Shown piece after piece: positions 1-7,194 of a stretch of 21,927 nt of DNA. The notes beneath the pieces are model-generated. The model saw only the letters and a program-made list of their open reading frames with translations, searched no databases and was not told the origin of the DNA. The stretch spans positions 1 to 21,927 of the forward strand of contig CANQMG010000014.1 of NCBI GenBank assembly GCA_947624925.1, in the 5' to 3' direction. The DNA is from an uncultured Clostridia bacterium (lineage in GTDB: Bacteria > Bacillota > Clostridia > TANB77 > CAG-508). Numbering within the stretch: the first letter of the stretch is position 1; the number at the start of each line of letters is the position of its first letter. A program made the translations under genes and the position numbers.

Positions 1-272
1 TTGTCGCTGGTGTCGTTGCAATTGTTGTTGCAACTGTTCTTACTGGTCTTCTTGTTGTTGTTACTGGTGTTGTCGCTACTGTTCTTACTGGTCTTCTCGT
101 TGTTGTTACTGGTGTTGTCGCTGGTGTTGTCGCAACTGTTCTTACTGGTCTTCTCGTTGTTGTTACTGGTGTTGTCGCAACTGTTCTTACTGGTCTTCTC
201 GTTGTTGTTACTGGTGTTGTCGCTGGTGTTGTCGCAACTGTTCTTACTGGCGTTGTTGCTGGTGTTGTCATC
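1..272. repeat. Coding tandem repeat, alternating 45- and 57-bp units
   Basis: On the plus strand the phrase gttcttactgg begins at 36, 81, 138, 183 and (diverging after it) 240, so spacings run 45, 57, 45, 57. The higher-order period is therefore 102 bp, or 34 codons. The 12-bp difference is one extra TTPA/TTPV tetrapeptide. All lengths are multiples of 3, so copy-number change would keep the minus-strand reading frame. The array continues beyond the left edge with more divergent copies. Confidence 0.85.
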
Positions 273-811
273 GATGTTGTATACATTTTTGATTCTAAAT
301 TTTCTGGCATTATATCAATTAATCTATTAATATTTCTTATATTATCTCTTAATACTTTTATATATTCTTTTTTCTGCTTTATTTCTTCAGAATCATCATT
401 TAAAAGATGTTCTTCTTTTAATTCATCTATTTCTATATTTGTAAGTTTTATATACTGCTCATATGTATGTATACTTGACTCTAGTAATTTTTTTGCTGGT
501 ATTATATCTAATATTTCTTTTACTTGACTCAATTCTGATATCAATTCATTATATCTTTCAATATTGCCTTTTTCTTCATTATATTGAACATCTCCTATAT
601 CACTAGTTTTACCATCAAATCCTTCGCTTACTAGCTCATCAAACCTTTCCTGACTTATAGATAAATTTCCTTCAAATAAACTCATAAGTCTGTTTACTTC
701 TGTATAGTTTAATGTTTTAAAATTATCTTTATAGTTGCTTAGATTATCAATATCTTCCAAAATTTTTTTAACATATTCATTTGGATTTTTAATATATTCT
801 TCTAAATTCAT
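1..811 (-). CDS. Thr/Pro-rich tandem-repeat protein, C-terminus cut by window edge
   Basis: This is a partial gene: the ATG is at 811-809 and the frame stays open to the left edge (270 full codons, no stop). A GGGG-type ribosome binding site lies about 11 nt upstream. Residues 1 to about 180 are acidic and Lys-rich, probably helical (begins MNLEEYIKNPNEYVKK), with no signal peptide or membrane segment. From about residue 182 the sequence turns into a low-complexity tail built from units such as RPVRTVATTPVTTTR, very rich in Thr, Pro, Ala, Val and Arg. I do not recognise a family. It sits 94 nt downstream of a GT2-TPR glycosyltransferase on the same strand and has its own promoter. Thr-rich repeats next to a glycosyltransferase suggest, by inference, an O-glycosylated structural or exosporium-like protein. 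The plus-strand Leu/Val-rich open frame over 1-330 is its antisense shadow. Confidence 0.8.
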   Translation of the reverse strand, partial: MNLEEYIKNPNEYVKKILEDIDNLSNYKDNFKTLNYTEVNRLMSLFEGNLSISQERFDELVSEGFDGKTSDIGDVQYNEEKGNIERYNELISELSQVKEILDIIPAKKLLESSIHTYEQYIKLTNIEIDELKEEHLLNDDSEEIKQKKEYIKVLRDNIRNINRLIDIMPENLESKMYTTSMTTPATTPVRTVATTPATTPVTTTRRPVRTVATTPVTTTRRPVRTVATTPATTPVTTTRRPVRTVATTPVTTTRRPVRTVATTIATTPAT

Positions 812-848
812 ATATTCACTACCCCTTTTTTATACAATTACTACTTTT

Positions 849-877
849 ATTTTATCATAATTTACTTTTTTTTGCAA
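849..877 (-). promoter_or_regulatory. Promoter of the Thr-repeat protein gene
   Basis: On the minus strand there is a TTGCAA at 877-872, a 17-bp spacer and TAAAAT at 854-849, a good sigma-A match. The start site would be near 842, giving a leader of about 30 nt before the ATG at 811. The repeat gene can thus be expressed separately from the glycosyltransferase upstream. Confidence 0.6.
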
Positions 878-905
878 TAATTTTATATTGAATTTTATAA
901 TATTC

Positions 906-1982
906 TTAATCTAGTGACTCATAAATAGTTTTATTCTGTATATATGTTTCATCATTTGGTTTTATTTTTCCCGCTAAATTATTATATTCTTTTGCTTTTT
1001 TTATATCATTTAACCAATAATAACAAACTCCAATACACAAATTAGGCGTAAATTCATTATAATCCATATTTTCTCCTATGAAATCCACTCCTACCTTTTT
1101 GGCCATTTCATACCAAAAAATTGCTGTTTTATATTGTTTTCTATCAAGAAATATATCTCCTATTTTGCAACAACATTCTGGTATAGGGCAAACATTCTTT
1201 AACATTAAAAATAATAGCTCAAGTCTTTTTTCATCCGGAATTTCTAAAATCTTATAACATTCAGCAAGTTCCAAAATTGCAGAATTCATATAATCTATAA
1301 TATTTAAATAATTATCTGAATATTTTTTTATAAATCCCTCATATACTTCTTTTGCCTTTTTATAATATTTTAAATAATACAATTCTTTCGCATAACAGTA
1401 CTCTTGTCGGTCATCAAATTCTATACCATCGTTTATCATTTGTTCAAATATTTTTAAATTCCTATTTATGTCTTTTATTTCTGTCTTTTTATGAGTAATT
1501 GTTATATTAGAATATTCTATTTTTCCTGTAGGTACAATAACTTCATGAATAGGACTTACCCATTTATAATTATTTTGCCTCTTAACTATTCTTTCTCTCT
1601 TTTGCATAATAGTAGGATTTCCATATTCATCTTGTGCATAATTATAATTTAACATATATATATCAGTATTTCCATCCATATTATTTTTTAGTTCCTTTAA
1701 CTTTATATAATCTTCATCTAATATTATATCATCAGCATCTAACCATAAAATATAATCTTTAGTTGCTTTTGAAAATGAATAATTTCTAGCCTTTGAAAAA
1801 TCATTTACCCATTTAAAATCAAATACTAAATTTGTAAACTTAGATACAATCTCCTTTGTATTATCTTTTGAACCTGTGTCTACTATTATTATTTCATCAG
1901 CTATATCTCTAACACTTTTTAAACATCTTTCAATTACATCTTCCTCATCTCTAACTATCATACATAAACTTATACTCTTCAT
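906..1982 (-). CDS. GT2-family glycosyltransferase with TPR-like C-terminal half
   Basis: The 358-residue protein starts with a GT-A fold: MKSISLCMIVRDEED, then IIIVDTGSKDNT around residues 31-42 and the nucleotide-sugar/metal motif WLDADD at 80-85 (Asp82-Ala-Asp84). An HEV motif follows near residue 147. The second half (about 190-350) is made of helical pairs with the aromatic and Ala/Gly spacing of TPR repeats. This layout is known from SunS-type peptide glycosyltransferases and from clostridial glycosyltransferases found beside repeat-rich surface or spore proteins; no membrane segment is present, so it should act in the cytoplasm. A consensus AGGAGGT ribosome binding site lies about 6 nt before the ATG. 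It is 50 nt behind trmFO and 94 nt ahead of the Thr-repeat protein, its likeliest acceptor. The sugar donor cannot be deduced. Confidence 0.85.
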   Translation of the reverse strand: MKSISLCMIVRDEEDVIERCLKSVRDIADEIIIVDTGSKDNTKEIVSKFTNLVFDFKWVNDFSKARNYSFSKATKDYILWLDADDIILDEDYIKLKELKNNMDGNTDIYMLNYNYAQDEYGNPTIMQKRERIVKRQNNYKWVSPIHEVIVPTGKIEYSNITITHKKTEIKDINRNLKIFEQMINDGIEFDDRQEYCYAKELYYLKYYKKAKEVYEGFIKKYSDNYLNIIDYMNSAILELAECYKILEIPDEKRLELLFLMLKNVCPIPECCCKIGDIFLDRKQYKTAIFWYEMAKKVGVDFIGENMDYNEFTPNLCIGVCYYWLNDIKKAKEYNNLAGKIKPNDETYIQNKTIYESLD

Positions 1983-2032
1983 ATTTACCTCCTAAACTTA
2001 TTATATCTAATATATTAATTGATTACTAAAAA

Positions 2033-3397
2033 TTAATCCAGATTTATTTCCCCAATTGCTCTTTGGGCTAATTTTTGATACTTTAATTTTTTATCTTTTA
2101 TTCTTTCTTCTAACGGTGGTAATATTCCAAAATTTGCATTCATTGGCTGAAATTTTGAATTATATGTTGATATATAATTTGCTAATGCTCCTATTACTGT
2201 ATTTTTTGAAAATATAATTTTTTCTTTTTTTTGCATTATATGTGCTGCATTTATTCCAGCAACTAATCCAGATGCAATTGATTCTACATATCCTTCTACT
2301 CCTGTTATTTGTCCGGCAAAAAATATATTTTTATTTGTTTTTAAATTATATGTCTCATCTAATAATTCACTAGAATTTATATATGTATTTCTATGCATTA
2401 CACCATATTTTATAAATTCCGCTTCTTTTAACCCTGGAATTAAACTAAATACCCTTTTTTGTTCTCCAAATTTTAAATTTGTTTGAAATCCTACCATATT
2501 ATATAAATTACCTTGCTCATTATCTTGCCTTAATTGAACTATAGCATATGGTCTTTTTCCTGTACGTGGGTCATCAAATCCTACTGGCTTTAAAGGTCCA
2601 AATCTTAATGTATCTTCGCCTCTTTTTGCCATTATTTCAATTGGCATACAACCTTCAAATATTTCTCTTTTTTCGAAATTATGTAATGTTACAATTTGTG
2701 CATTTATTAATTCATTATAAAATACATTATATTCTTCCTCATTCATTGGAAGATTAATATAACTTTTTTCTTCTTTATTAATTCTTTCTTTCCATTCTTG
2801 CATACTTTCTTCTTTTTTCTTTTCTTGGTTATATCTATCTCCAAAAAAAGCAATATTAAAATCTATACTATCTTTTTCTATAATTGGAGCTGCTGCATCA
2901 TAAAAATAAAGCTTATCTTTTCCAGTTAACCTGCAAATATTTTCTGATAATTTATCTGAGGTAAGTGGTCCTGTTGCAATAATTATTGGTCCTATATCTT
3001 CATTATTGTCATTAAATAGATTTTCACCTATAAATTCTTGATGTATTATTTCTATATTAGACATACTACTTATTTTTTCAGTAACTAATTTTGAAAATTT
3101 TTCTCTATCAACAGCTAAAGCTTGTCCAGCAGGTACTGCGGTTTCATCTGCACATTTTATTAATAATGAATCTAACTTTCTTAATTCTTCTTTTAGTAAT
3201 CCACAGGCATTTGTAATTAAATTTGACTTAAAAGAATTACTACATACGATTTCTGCTAAATCTTTGTTTGAATGTGCTGGTGAAAATTTTATGGGTTTCA
3301 TTTCATATAATTTTACATTTATTCCTCTTTTTGCTATTTGATATGCCGCTTCCGAGCCTGCTAACCCACCGCCCACAACAGTAACATAATCTTTCAT
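2033..3397 (-). CDS. trmFO: Methylenetetrahydrofolate-tRNA-(uracil-5-)-methyltransferase TrmFO
   Basis: This enzyme makes 5-methyluridine at position 54 of tRNA, using 5,10-methylenetetrahydrofolate as carbon donor and FADH2 as reductant. The protein has 454 residues, slightly longer than the usual 435-440. An N-terminal dinucleotide-binding loop GGGLAGSEAA covers residues 9-18; the family Cys residues appear in VCSNSFKSN (Cys52) and FEGCMPIE (Cys250); the C-terminal FAD motif region contains FFAGQITGVEGYVES. A GGAG ribosome binding site precedes the ATG. It lies 17 nt downstream of the Fic gene, so the two are probably co-transcribed; the glycosyltransferase follows after 50 nt. Confidence 0.96.
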   Translation of the reverse strand: MKDYVTVVGGGLAGSEAAYQIAKRGINVKLYEMKPIKFSPAHSNKDLAEIVCSNSFKSNLITNACGLLKEELRKLDSLLIKCADETAVPAGQALAVDREKFSKLVTEKISSMSNIEIIHQEFIGENLFNDNNEDIGPIIIATGPLTSDKLSENICRLTGKDKLYFYDAAAPIIEKDSIDFNIAFFGDRYNQEKKKEESMQEWKERINKEEKSYINLPMNEEEYNVFYNELINAQIVTLHNFEKREIFEGCMPIEIMAKRGEDTLRFGPLKPVGFDDPRTGKRPYAIVQLRQDNEQGNLYNMVGFQTNLKFGEQKRVFSLIPGLKEAEFIKYGVMHRNTYINSSELLDETYNLKTNKNIFFAGQITGVEGYVESIASGLVAGINAAHIMQKKEKIIFSKNTVIGALANYISTYNSKFQPMNANFGILPPLEERIKDKKLKYQKLAQRAIGEINLD

Positions 3398-3414
3398 TTA
3401 TAAATTTCTCCTAT

Positions 3415-4347
3415 CTATATTTTCATAAAACATTTATTTTTTATAAATTCTTTAATTTTAGTTTTGTCTTTTCCTTCATAATAAGGTATAAGTAATTTCT
3501 TAAATTCATCTGATTCTTCACTTGGAATTACAATTAGTCCTTTTCCATTTGATATTAGATAATGATTTGCAAATATAACTGATGTTCTTTTGTTACCGTC
3601 AATAAATATTTGTTTTTTCATAACATATAATAAAAGTTCTATCGCTTTATCTATTTTATTTTGTTTTTTTGAAAGAATATCCTCTAACTCTTCTTTTATT
3701 ACACTTTCTATTGGTAATACAGGAGTCCAATTTGTACCTCCTATTGTTACAGGAACGTTTCTTAATTTGCCTGCAGTATAGTAAAATCCCTCTTCTACCA
3801 ATTTATTTATTTCACATAGCAATGAAAAATTTGTACCAGATAAAATTACATTTTTATTTAATATAAATTCCCAAGCATGCTTTAAATTTATTATTTTCAT
3901 AACATCTTCTGATGTCATATTATTAACTTTTCCGCCTTCTATAATATTTTGTGTATCAGCAAAAGTTGTTGCAACTCCCTCCAATATGGCTTGTTTGTAT
4001 ATAGTATCTGCTAAATTTCTTTTTGCAAAATCTATATTTTCTTCAATTTTTGGTTGAAGCTCATCTTCCTTATAATTTAATTCTTTTAATTTTCTTTCTA
4101 TATCTCTTATTTGCTTTTTTATTTGTTTTGCTTTAATACTATTATTTAAAATTAAATTATATAAATCATCCGAATATTCTCCAACATATTTTGTTAAAGA
4201 TATTCCATTTTCTCTATAATGTACATATATATATTTATTTTTTTCTGTTTGTCTTACTTCAACTGCACCATATGCCAATAAATCTAATTTTTCTTGAAGT
4301 ATTTTTTTATTTTGAAGTAAAGTCATAATCTCAATTTTATCATCCAT
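3415..4347 (-). CDS. Fic/DOC-family protein with degenerate catalytic motif
   Basis: The protein has 310 residues. The N-terminal 100 residues form a charged, helical, partly coiled-coil region (around IKAKQIKKQIRDIERKLKEL). The Fic core motif reads QIFIDGNKR at residues 246-254, against HxFx(D/E)GNxR in the family: the catalytic His is a Gln, while Phe248, Asp250, Asn252 and Arg254 are kept. A stretch AILEGVATT at 120-128 resembles the class II inhibitory helix ((S/T)xxxE(G/N)), with Glu123-Gly124 present but Gln at the Ser/Thr place. Fic proteins normally transfer AMP or another phosphate-containing group to target hydroxyls; without the His base, activity is uncertain. Start chosen from the GAGGTAGG site just upstream. 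It leads the fic-trmFO transcript and has its own promoter. No antitoxin-like neighbour is seen. Confidence 0.85.
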   Translation of the reverse strand: MDDKIEIMTLLQNKKILQEKLDLLAYGAVEVRQTEKNKYIYVHYRENGISLTKYVGEYSDDLYNLILNNSIKAKQIKKQIRDIERKLKELNYKEDELQPKIEENIDFAKRNLADTIYKQAILEGVATTFADTQNIIEGGKVNNMTSEDVMKIINLKHAWEFILNKNVILSGTNFSLLCEINKLVEEGFYYTAGKLRNVPVTIGGTNWTPVLPIESVIKEELEDILSKKQNKIDKAIELLLYVMKKQIFIDGNKRTSVIFANHYLISNGKGLIVIPSEESDEFKKLLIPYYEGKDKTKIKEFIKNKCFMKI

Positions 4348-4382
4348 AATCTACCTACCTCTATAATTATTTTTACATTATT

Positions 4383-4410
4383 ATTATACCATAAAATTTA
4401 AAAATGTGAA
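4383..4410 (-). promoter_or_regulatory. Promoter of the fic-trmFO operon
   Basis: On the minus strand, TTCACA at 4410-4405, a 16-bp spacer and a perfect TATAAT at 4388-4383. The -35 box lies inside the outer part of the adjacent 18-bp terminator stem (4401-4449), so terminator and promoter share bases. Predicted start near 4376, about 29 nt before the ATG. Confidence 0.6.
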
Positions 4411-4449
4411 ACTTTTTTAGTTAAATTATTAAAAAAAGTTTCACATTTT
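4401..4449 (-). terminator. Strong hairpin terminator behind the small membrane protein gene
   Basis: Perfect 18-bp inverted repeat: 4401-4418 pairs with 4432-4449, with a 13-nt loop. On the minus strand the stem begins with AAAATGTGAAAC, 35 nt after the stop of the 4484-4861 gene, and is followed by a moderately T-rich stretch. There is no plus-strand gene entering from the left, so it is assigned to the minus strand. Confidence 0.65.
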
Positions 4450-4483
4450 AGGTTTTGATATGTAAATTCATAAATTATTTATT

Positions 4484-4861
4484 TTATCTCCATCTTCTGC
4501 AATTATTCAACCTATTTGTATTATTTGTAGTATTTATATTATTGCCATTGTTTGTATTATTAGCAGATAGAATATCACTTAAATTTTGACATAAATTATT
4601 GCAATTATTATTGTTATTATCATTATCCTCTTCTAAAAGATTACATATCAATTGTGTTAAATATGCTGTAATAAACGCAATTATTGTATATATTATAGCA
4701 TAAACTAAGAAATTTATATCAAATGCTGCAAATGTAACTATTAAATAAATTGCAAAAACGAATGCAGCTACTAATGCCGGATTATTTAATAGTTTTTGCA
4801 ATACTATAGAAATAATAATAGTTGCAATTGGAAATGCAAAAAATAATAATAAAGTATTCAT
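4484..4861 (-). CDS. Small membrane protein with Asn/Cys-rich tail (possibly DUF2651/YbeF-like)
   Basis: The 125-residue protein has about three hydrophobic segments (residues 2-22, 27-46 and 49-72), then a hydrophilic tail from about residue 75 with runs of Asn, several Thr, three Cys and a basic end (RLNNCRRWR). The N-terminal part, with FAFP near the start and a DINFLVYAIIYTIIAFITAYL stretch, reminds me of the DUF2651/YbeF family, by memory only. An AAGGAG ribosome binding site lies about 8 nt before the ATG. The gene stands alone between truA and a strong terminator, and its upstream region has a late-sporulation-type promoter match. A spore-envelope role is inference. Confidence 0.75.
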   Translation of the reverse strand: MNTLLLFFAFPIATIIISIVLQKLLNNPALVAAFVFAIYLIVTFAAFDINFLVYAIIYTIIAFITAYLTQLICNLLEEDNDNNNNNCNNLCQNLSDILSANNTNNGNNINTTNNTNRLNNCRRWR

Positions 4862-4890
4862 ATATGTAGTCTCCTTTTTGTTTTTTACTT

Positions 4891-4918
4891 TATAATATGT
4901 ATACTTTATTATTTTTGT
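4891..4918 (-). promoter_or_regulatory. Possible sigma-K/E-type promoter of the Asn/Cys-rich membrane protein
   Basis: On the minus strand: AC at 4918-4917, 17-bp spacer, CATATTATA at 4899-4891. This fits the sigma-K pattern AC-N16/17-CATAnnnTA known from Bacillus subtilis. The 10-mer AGTATACATA (4905-4896) is shared with the promoter region of the Cys-rich gene at 7475. No convincing TTGACA-like box is at the right distance. Confidence 0.35.
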
Positions 4919-4920
4919 TA

Positions 4921-5655
4921 CTAATATTCTACTTTTACTAAATATAACCCCTGTGGAGGTAATGTTTTTCCTGCTTTTTGTCTATCTTTTTGCTCTATTA
5001 TTTCTTTTATCTCTTGAGGTAACATCTTTCCAATTCCAACATCTAACAAGGTTCCAGAAATTATTCTAACCATATTATATAAAAATCCGTTTCCTGTTAC
5101 TTCAATTATTATTTTTTCATTTTGTTCTTCAACAGATAAACTATAAATTGTTCTTATTGAGCTTTTACTACTTGTACCACTAGACTTAAATGCTTTAAAA
5201 TCATGTTCACCCAAAAAATATTTAGCTGCTTCCTTCATTGCAGATATATTTAATTTATGTGCAAAATTATATTCTAAATTTCTATATATAGCTGTTCCTT
5301 GGTTAGAGTTATTTATTATATATCTATAGGTTTTTCTCTTACAGTTATATCTACTGTGAAATTTCTCATCTACTTCTTCTGCTTTTAATATTCTTATTGA
5401 TTTTTTTAAATATGTATTAATTGCAATTGGAAATTTATCTATTGGTACACTTGAATTAGTTTTAAAATTTGCAACTTGTCCTAAAGCATGTACACCTGCA
5501 TCTGTTCTTCCAGATGCACAAAGTTCCACATTTTCACCTGTTATTCCATATATAGCTCTTTCTATTTCTCCTTGAATGTTTAGTCTTGTTGGCTGCTTTT
5601 GCCACCCATTAAACTCTTTTCCATCATATTCAATTGTAAGTTTAATATTTCTCAT
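4921..5655 (-). CDS. truA: tRNA pseudouridine(38-40) synthase TruA
   Basis: TruA converts U38, U39 and U40 in the tRNA anticodon arm to pseudouridine. The 244-residue length is normal. The catalytic Asp is Asp52 in the signature GRTDAGVHA (residues 49-57), and other family blocks are clear: EYDGKEFNGWQKQP near the start, KFHSRYNCKRKTYRYII in the middle, and GNGFLYNMVRIISGTLLDVG in the C-terminal half. A GGAG site 5-8 nt upstream supports the ATG. It follows the hicB terminator hairpin; no strong promoter is visible in the 80-nt gap, so read-through or a weak promoter must serve it. Confidence 0.97.
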   Translation of the reverse strand: MRNIKLTIEYDGKEFNGWQKQPTRLNIQGEIERAIYGITGENVELCASGRTDAGVHALGQVANFKTNSSVPIDKFPIAINTYLKKSIRILKAEEVDEKFHSRYNCKRKTYRYIINNSNQGTAIYRNLEYNFAHKLNISAMKEAAKYFLGEHDFKAFKSSGTSSKSSIRTIYSLSVEEQNEKIIIEVTGNGFLYNMVRIISGTLLDVGIGKMLPQEIKEIIEQKDRQKAGKTLPPQGLYLVKVEY

Positions 5656-5711
5656 ATCAATTCTCCATTTAATTTTTTCAGCATAATGGTAATTTAAATT
5701 TCTAAATTGCA

Positions 5712-5732
5712 GGGCAGGTTTTGTACCTGCCC
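5712..5732 (-). terminator. Hairpin 5 nt after the hicB stop
   Basis: Perfect 8-bp stem GGGCAGGT (5712-5719) with ACCTGCCC (5725-5732) and a 5-nt loop. It is the only GC-rich patch in the neighbourhood. The minus-strand 3' side is only weakly T-rich, so termination may be partial and truA could be reached by read-through. Confidence 0.55.
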
Positions 5733-5737
5733 AATTA

Positions 5738-6172
5738 TTATTCTTTATATATTTTTTGTAATAAAGCTTCTTCTAATGTCTTTGAAAAATTAATTTTTAA
5801 TGTTTCTGCCCTTGTATTAATCCATTTTGGAATGTTTACTGTTTTCTTTATAAGTTCCTTTCCCCATTTTTCAGCATAGGAAGTTAAGTCAACTGATATA
5901 TATGTTTTAAATTTCGAAATATAATCCCAGTTTTCAATTTCTAATTTTTTTTCCAATTCTTCAAATGTTACTTTTTCAATTTTACTAGATTTTGGTATTT
6001 TGTTTCCCTCCTCCATTTCATCTAGTACAATACCTGCAATTAAATCTTCGGCCATTGTCATTGCCTCTTCTAAATTACTACCACAAGTAGAATTATTTTG
6101 TAAATCTGGCACGAATACAGAATATCCGCCTTCTTTTTCTTCATAAAATAAAACCGGATAAATAACTTTCAT
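5738..6172 (-). CDS. hicB: HicB-type antitoxin, no HicA neighbour
   Basis: The 144-residue protein starts MKVIYPVLFYEEKEGGYSVFVPDL, the partial RNase-H-like fold of HicB, and ends with a DNA-binding tail (VNIPKWINTRAETLKINFSKTLEEALLQ) of ribbon-helix-helix/HTH type. In HicAB systems HicB neutralises the mRNA-cleaving HicA and represses its own promoter. The ATG at 6172 is chosen over an upstream TTG at 6202 because a GGGGGG ribosome binding site lies 7 nt before it and the upstream codons are too close to the predicted transcription start. The flanking gaps (81 nt on one side, 80 nt to cdaA on the other) cannot hold a HicA of about 60 residues, so it is an orphan. It has a consensus promoter with a palindromic repeat. 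Confidence 0.85.
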   Translation of the reverse strand: MKVIYPVLFYEEKEGGYSVFVPDLQNNSTCGSNLEEAMTMAEDLIAGIVLDEMEEGNKIPKSSKIEKVTFEELEKKLEIENWDYISKFKTYISVDLTSYAEKWGKELIKKTVNIPKWINTRAETLKINFSKTLEEALLQKIYKE

Positions 6173-6219
6173 GATTTTACCCCCCGTATAATTTACAAGC
6201 AAATGTTTATTTCAATTAT

Positions 6220-6248
6220 ATTATATACGTATTATACGTATTTGTCAA
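6220..6248 (-). promoter_or_regulatory. Consensus hicB promoter with repeated-palindrome operator
   Basis: Perfect TTGACA (6248-6243), 17-bp spacer and perfect TATAAT (6225-6220) on the minus strand, starting 1 bp after the cdaA stop region. The spacer carries two copies of the self-complementary octamer ATACGTAT (6225-6232 and 6234-6241) separated by 1 bp. Such symmetric sites between -35 and -10 are typical of an autorepressor operator, here most simply for HicB. Confidence 0.8.
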
Positions 6249-6252
6249 TGTT

Positions 6253-7134
6253 TTATTTATCTTTTTTTATTATTTTAAATTTATTAACTTTTATTTTATT
6301 TTCATCTGATATTCTTTTATCAATCATATTTGTAATTAATATCTTCTTTAATGCATCTTCTCTTAAATCTGCAATTAATGTTCCATTTTTTGCTATTGAT
6401 ATTTTTCCTGTTTCTTCTGATACAACAATAACAATAGCATCAGATTCTTTAGACATTCCTATTGCTGCTCTATGCCTTGTTCCTAATTCTTTTGCTATAT
6501 CTTTATCACTTGCAAGTGGGAGCATACACGCTGCTGCTGCTATTTTATTATTGCTTATTATAACTGCTCCATCATGAAGTGGAGTATTGGGAGTAAATAT
6601 ATTTACTAAAAGTTGTGGAGTTATCTGTGCATCAATTTCTACCCCTGATGCTATAATATCTTTTAATTTTATATCACGCTCTAATACAATTAAAGCCCCT
6701 GTTTTTGTTTTTGAAAGTTCAACTGCTGCTATTGCTATTTTGTATATATCTTCTTTTGTTTTTAAAGCAATATCTTTTTCTATTCCAAAGTATTTATTTA
6801 CTTTATTTGATCCTAATTGTTCTAAAGCTCTTCTTAATTCCGGTTGAAATAAAATTATTAAAAGTATTACTCCATATGTCATAATTGAATTTAGAATATA
6901 ATGTAATATGTTAAGCTTAAAGAAAGAACTTAAAGCTGTAAATATTAATAAAAATATAATTCCTTTTAGTAACTGCATAGCTCTTGAACCTTTTAATATT
7001 TTTACAACTTTTACAATTAAGAATGCAACTATTGAAATATCTATTATGAATGTAATTACATTTATTGGATTTTGAATATATGTAATTACATTTTTTTCAT
7101 AAAAATTTTTTACTAATGATATAATTTCATTCAT
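6253..7134 (-). CDS. cdaA: Diadenylate cyclase CdaA (c-di-AMP synthase)
   Basis: CdaA joins two ATP into cyclic di-AMP, the messenger that controls potassium and osmolyte balance and cell-wall homeostasis. The 293-residue protein has three N-terminal membrane helices (about 28-45, 56-75 and 83-97), followed by the DAC domain with the hallmark LHDGA (Asp188-Gly-Ala) and GTRHR (Arg220-His-Arg222) motifs. A GGAG site 8 nt upstream supports the start. The usual downstream partners, the YbbR-domain regulator cdaR and glmM, are absent; hicB follows. The gene is read behind a 43-aa membrane protein gene (60-nt gap) from a strong promoter at 7368-7396. Confidence 0.96.
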   Translation of the reverse strand: MNEIISLVKNFYEKNVITYIQNPINVITFIIDISIVAFLIVKVVKILKGSRAMQLLKGIIFLLIFTALSSFFKLNILHYILNSIMTYGVILLIILFQPELRRALEQLGSNKVNKYFGIEKDIALKTKEDIYKIAIAAVELSKTKTGALIVLERDIKLKDIIASGVEIDAQITPQLLVNIFTPNTPLHDGAVIISNNKIAAAACMLPLASDKDIAKELGTRHRAAIGMSKESDAIVIVVSEETGKISIAKNGTLIADLREDALKKILITNMIDKRISDENKIKVNKFKIIKKDK

Positions 7135-7194
7135 AAATTTTCTCCTTGGTTTAAAGTTTATATTTAAAATATATAACTCTTTGCCTTTTAATTT

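Noticed and set aside
1..272. Regular repeats as a possible CRISPR array
   Set aside because: Units are contiguous, of coding period (multiples of 3) and without unique spacers.
1..330. Plus-strand Leu/Val-only open frame of 109 codons
   Set aside because: It is the antisense of the Thr/Pro repeat; no ribosome binding site, extreme composition, and the minus strand shows a proper start, promoter and non-repetitive N-terminal domain.
6173..6202. Upstream TTG start for hicB
   Set aside because: No ribosome binding site and only about 11 nt from the predicted transcription start; the GGGGGG site fits the ATG at 6172.
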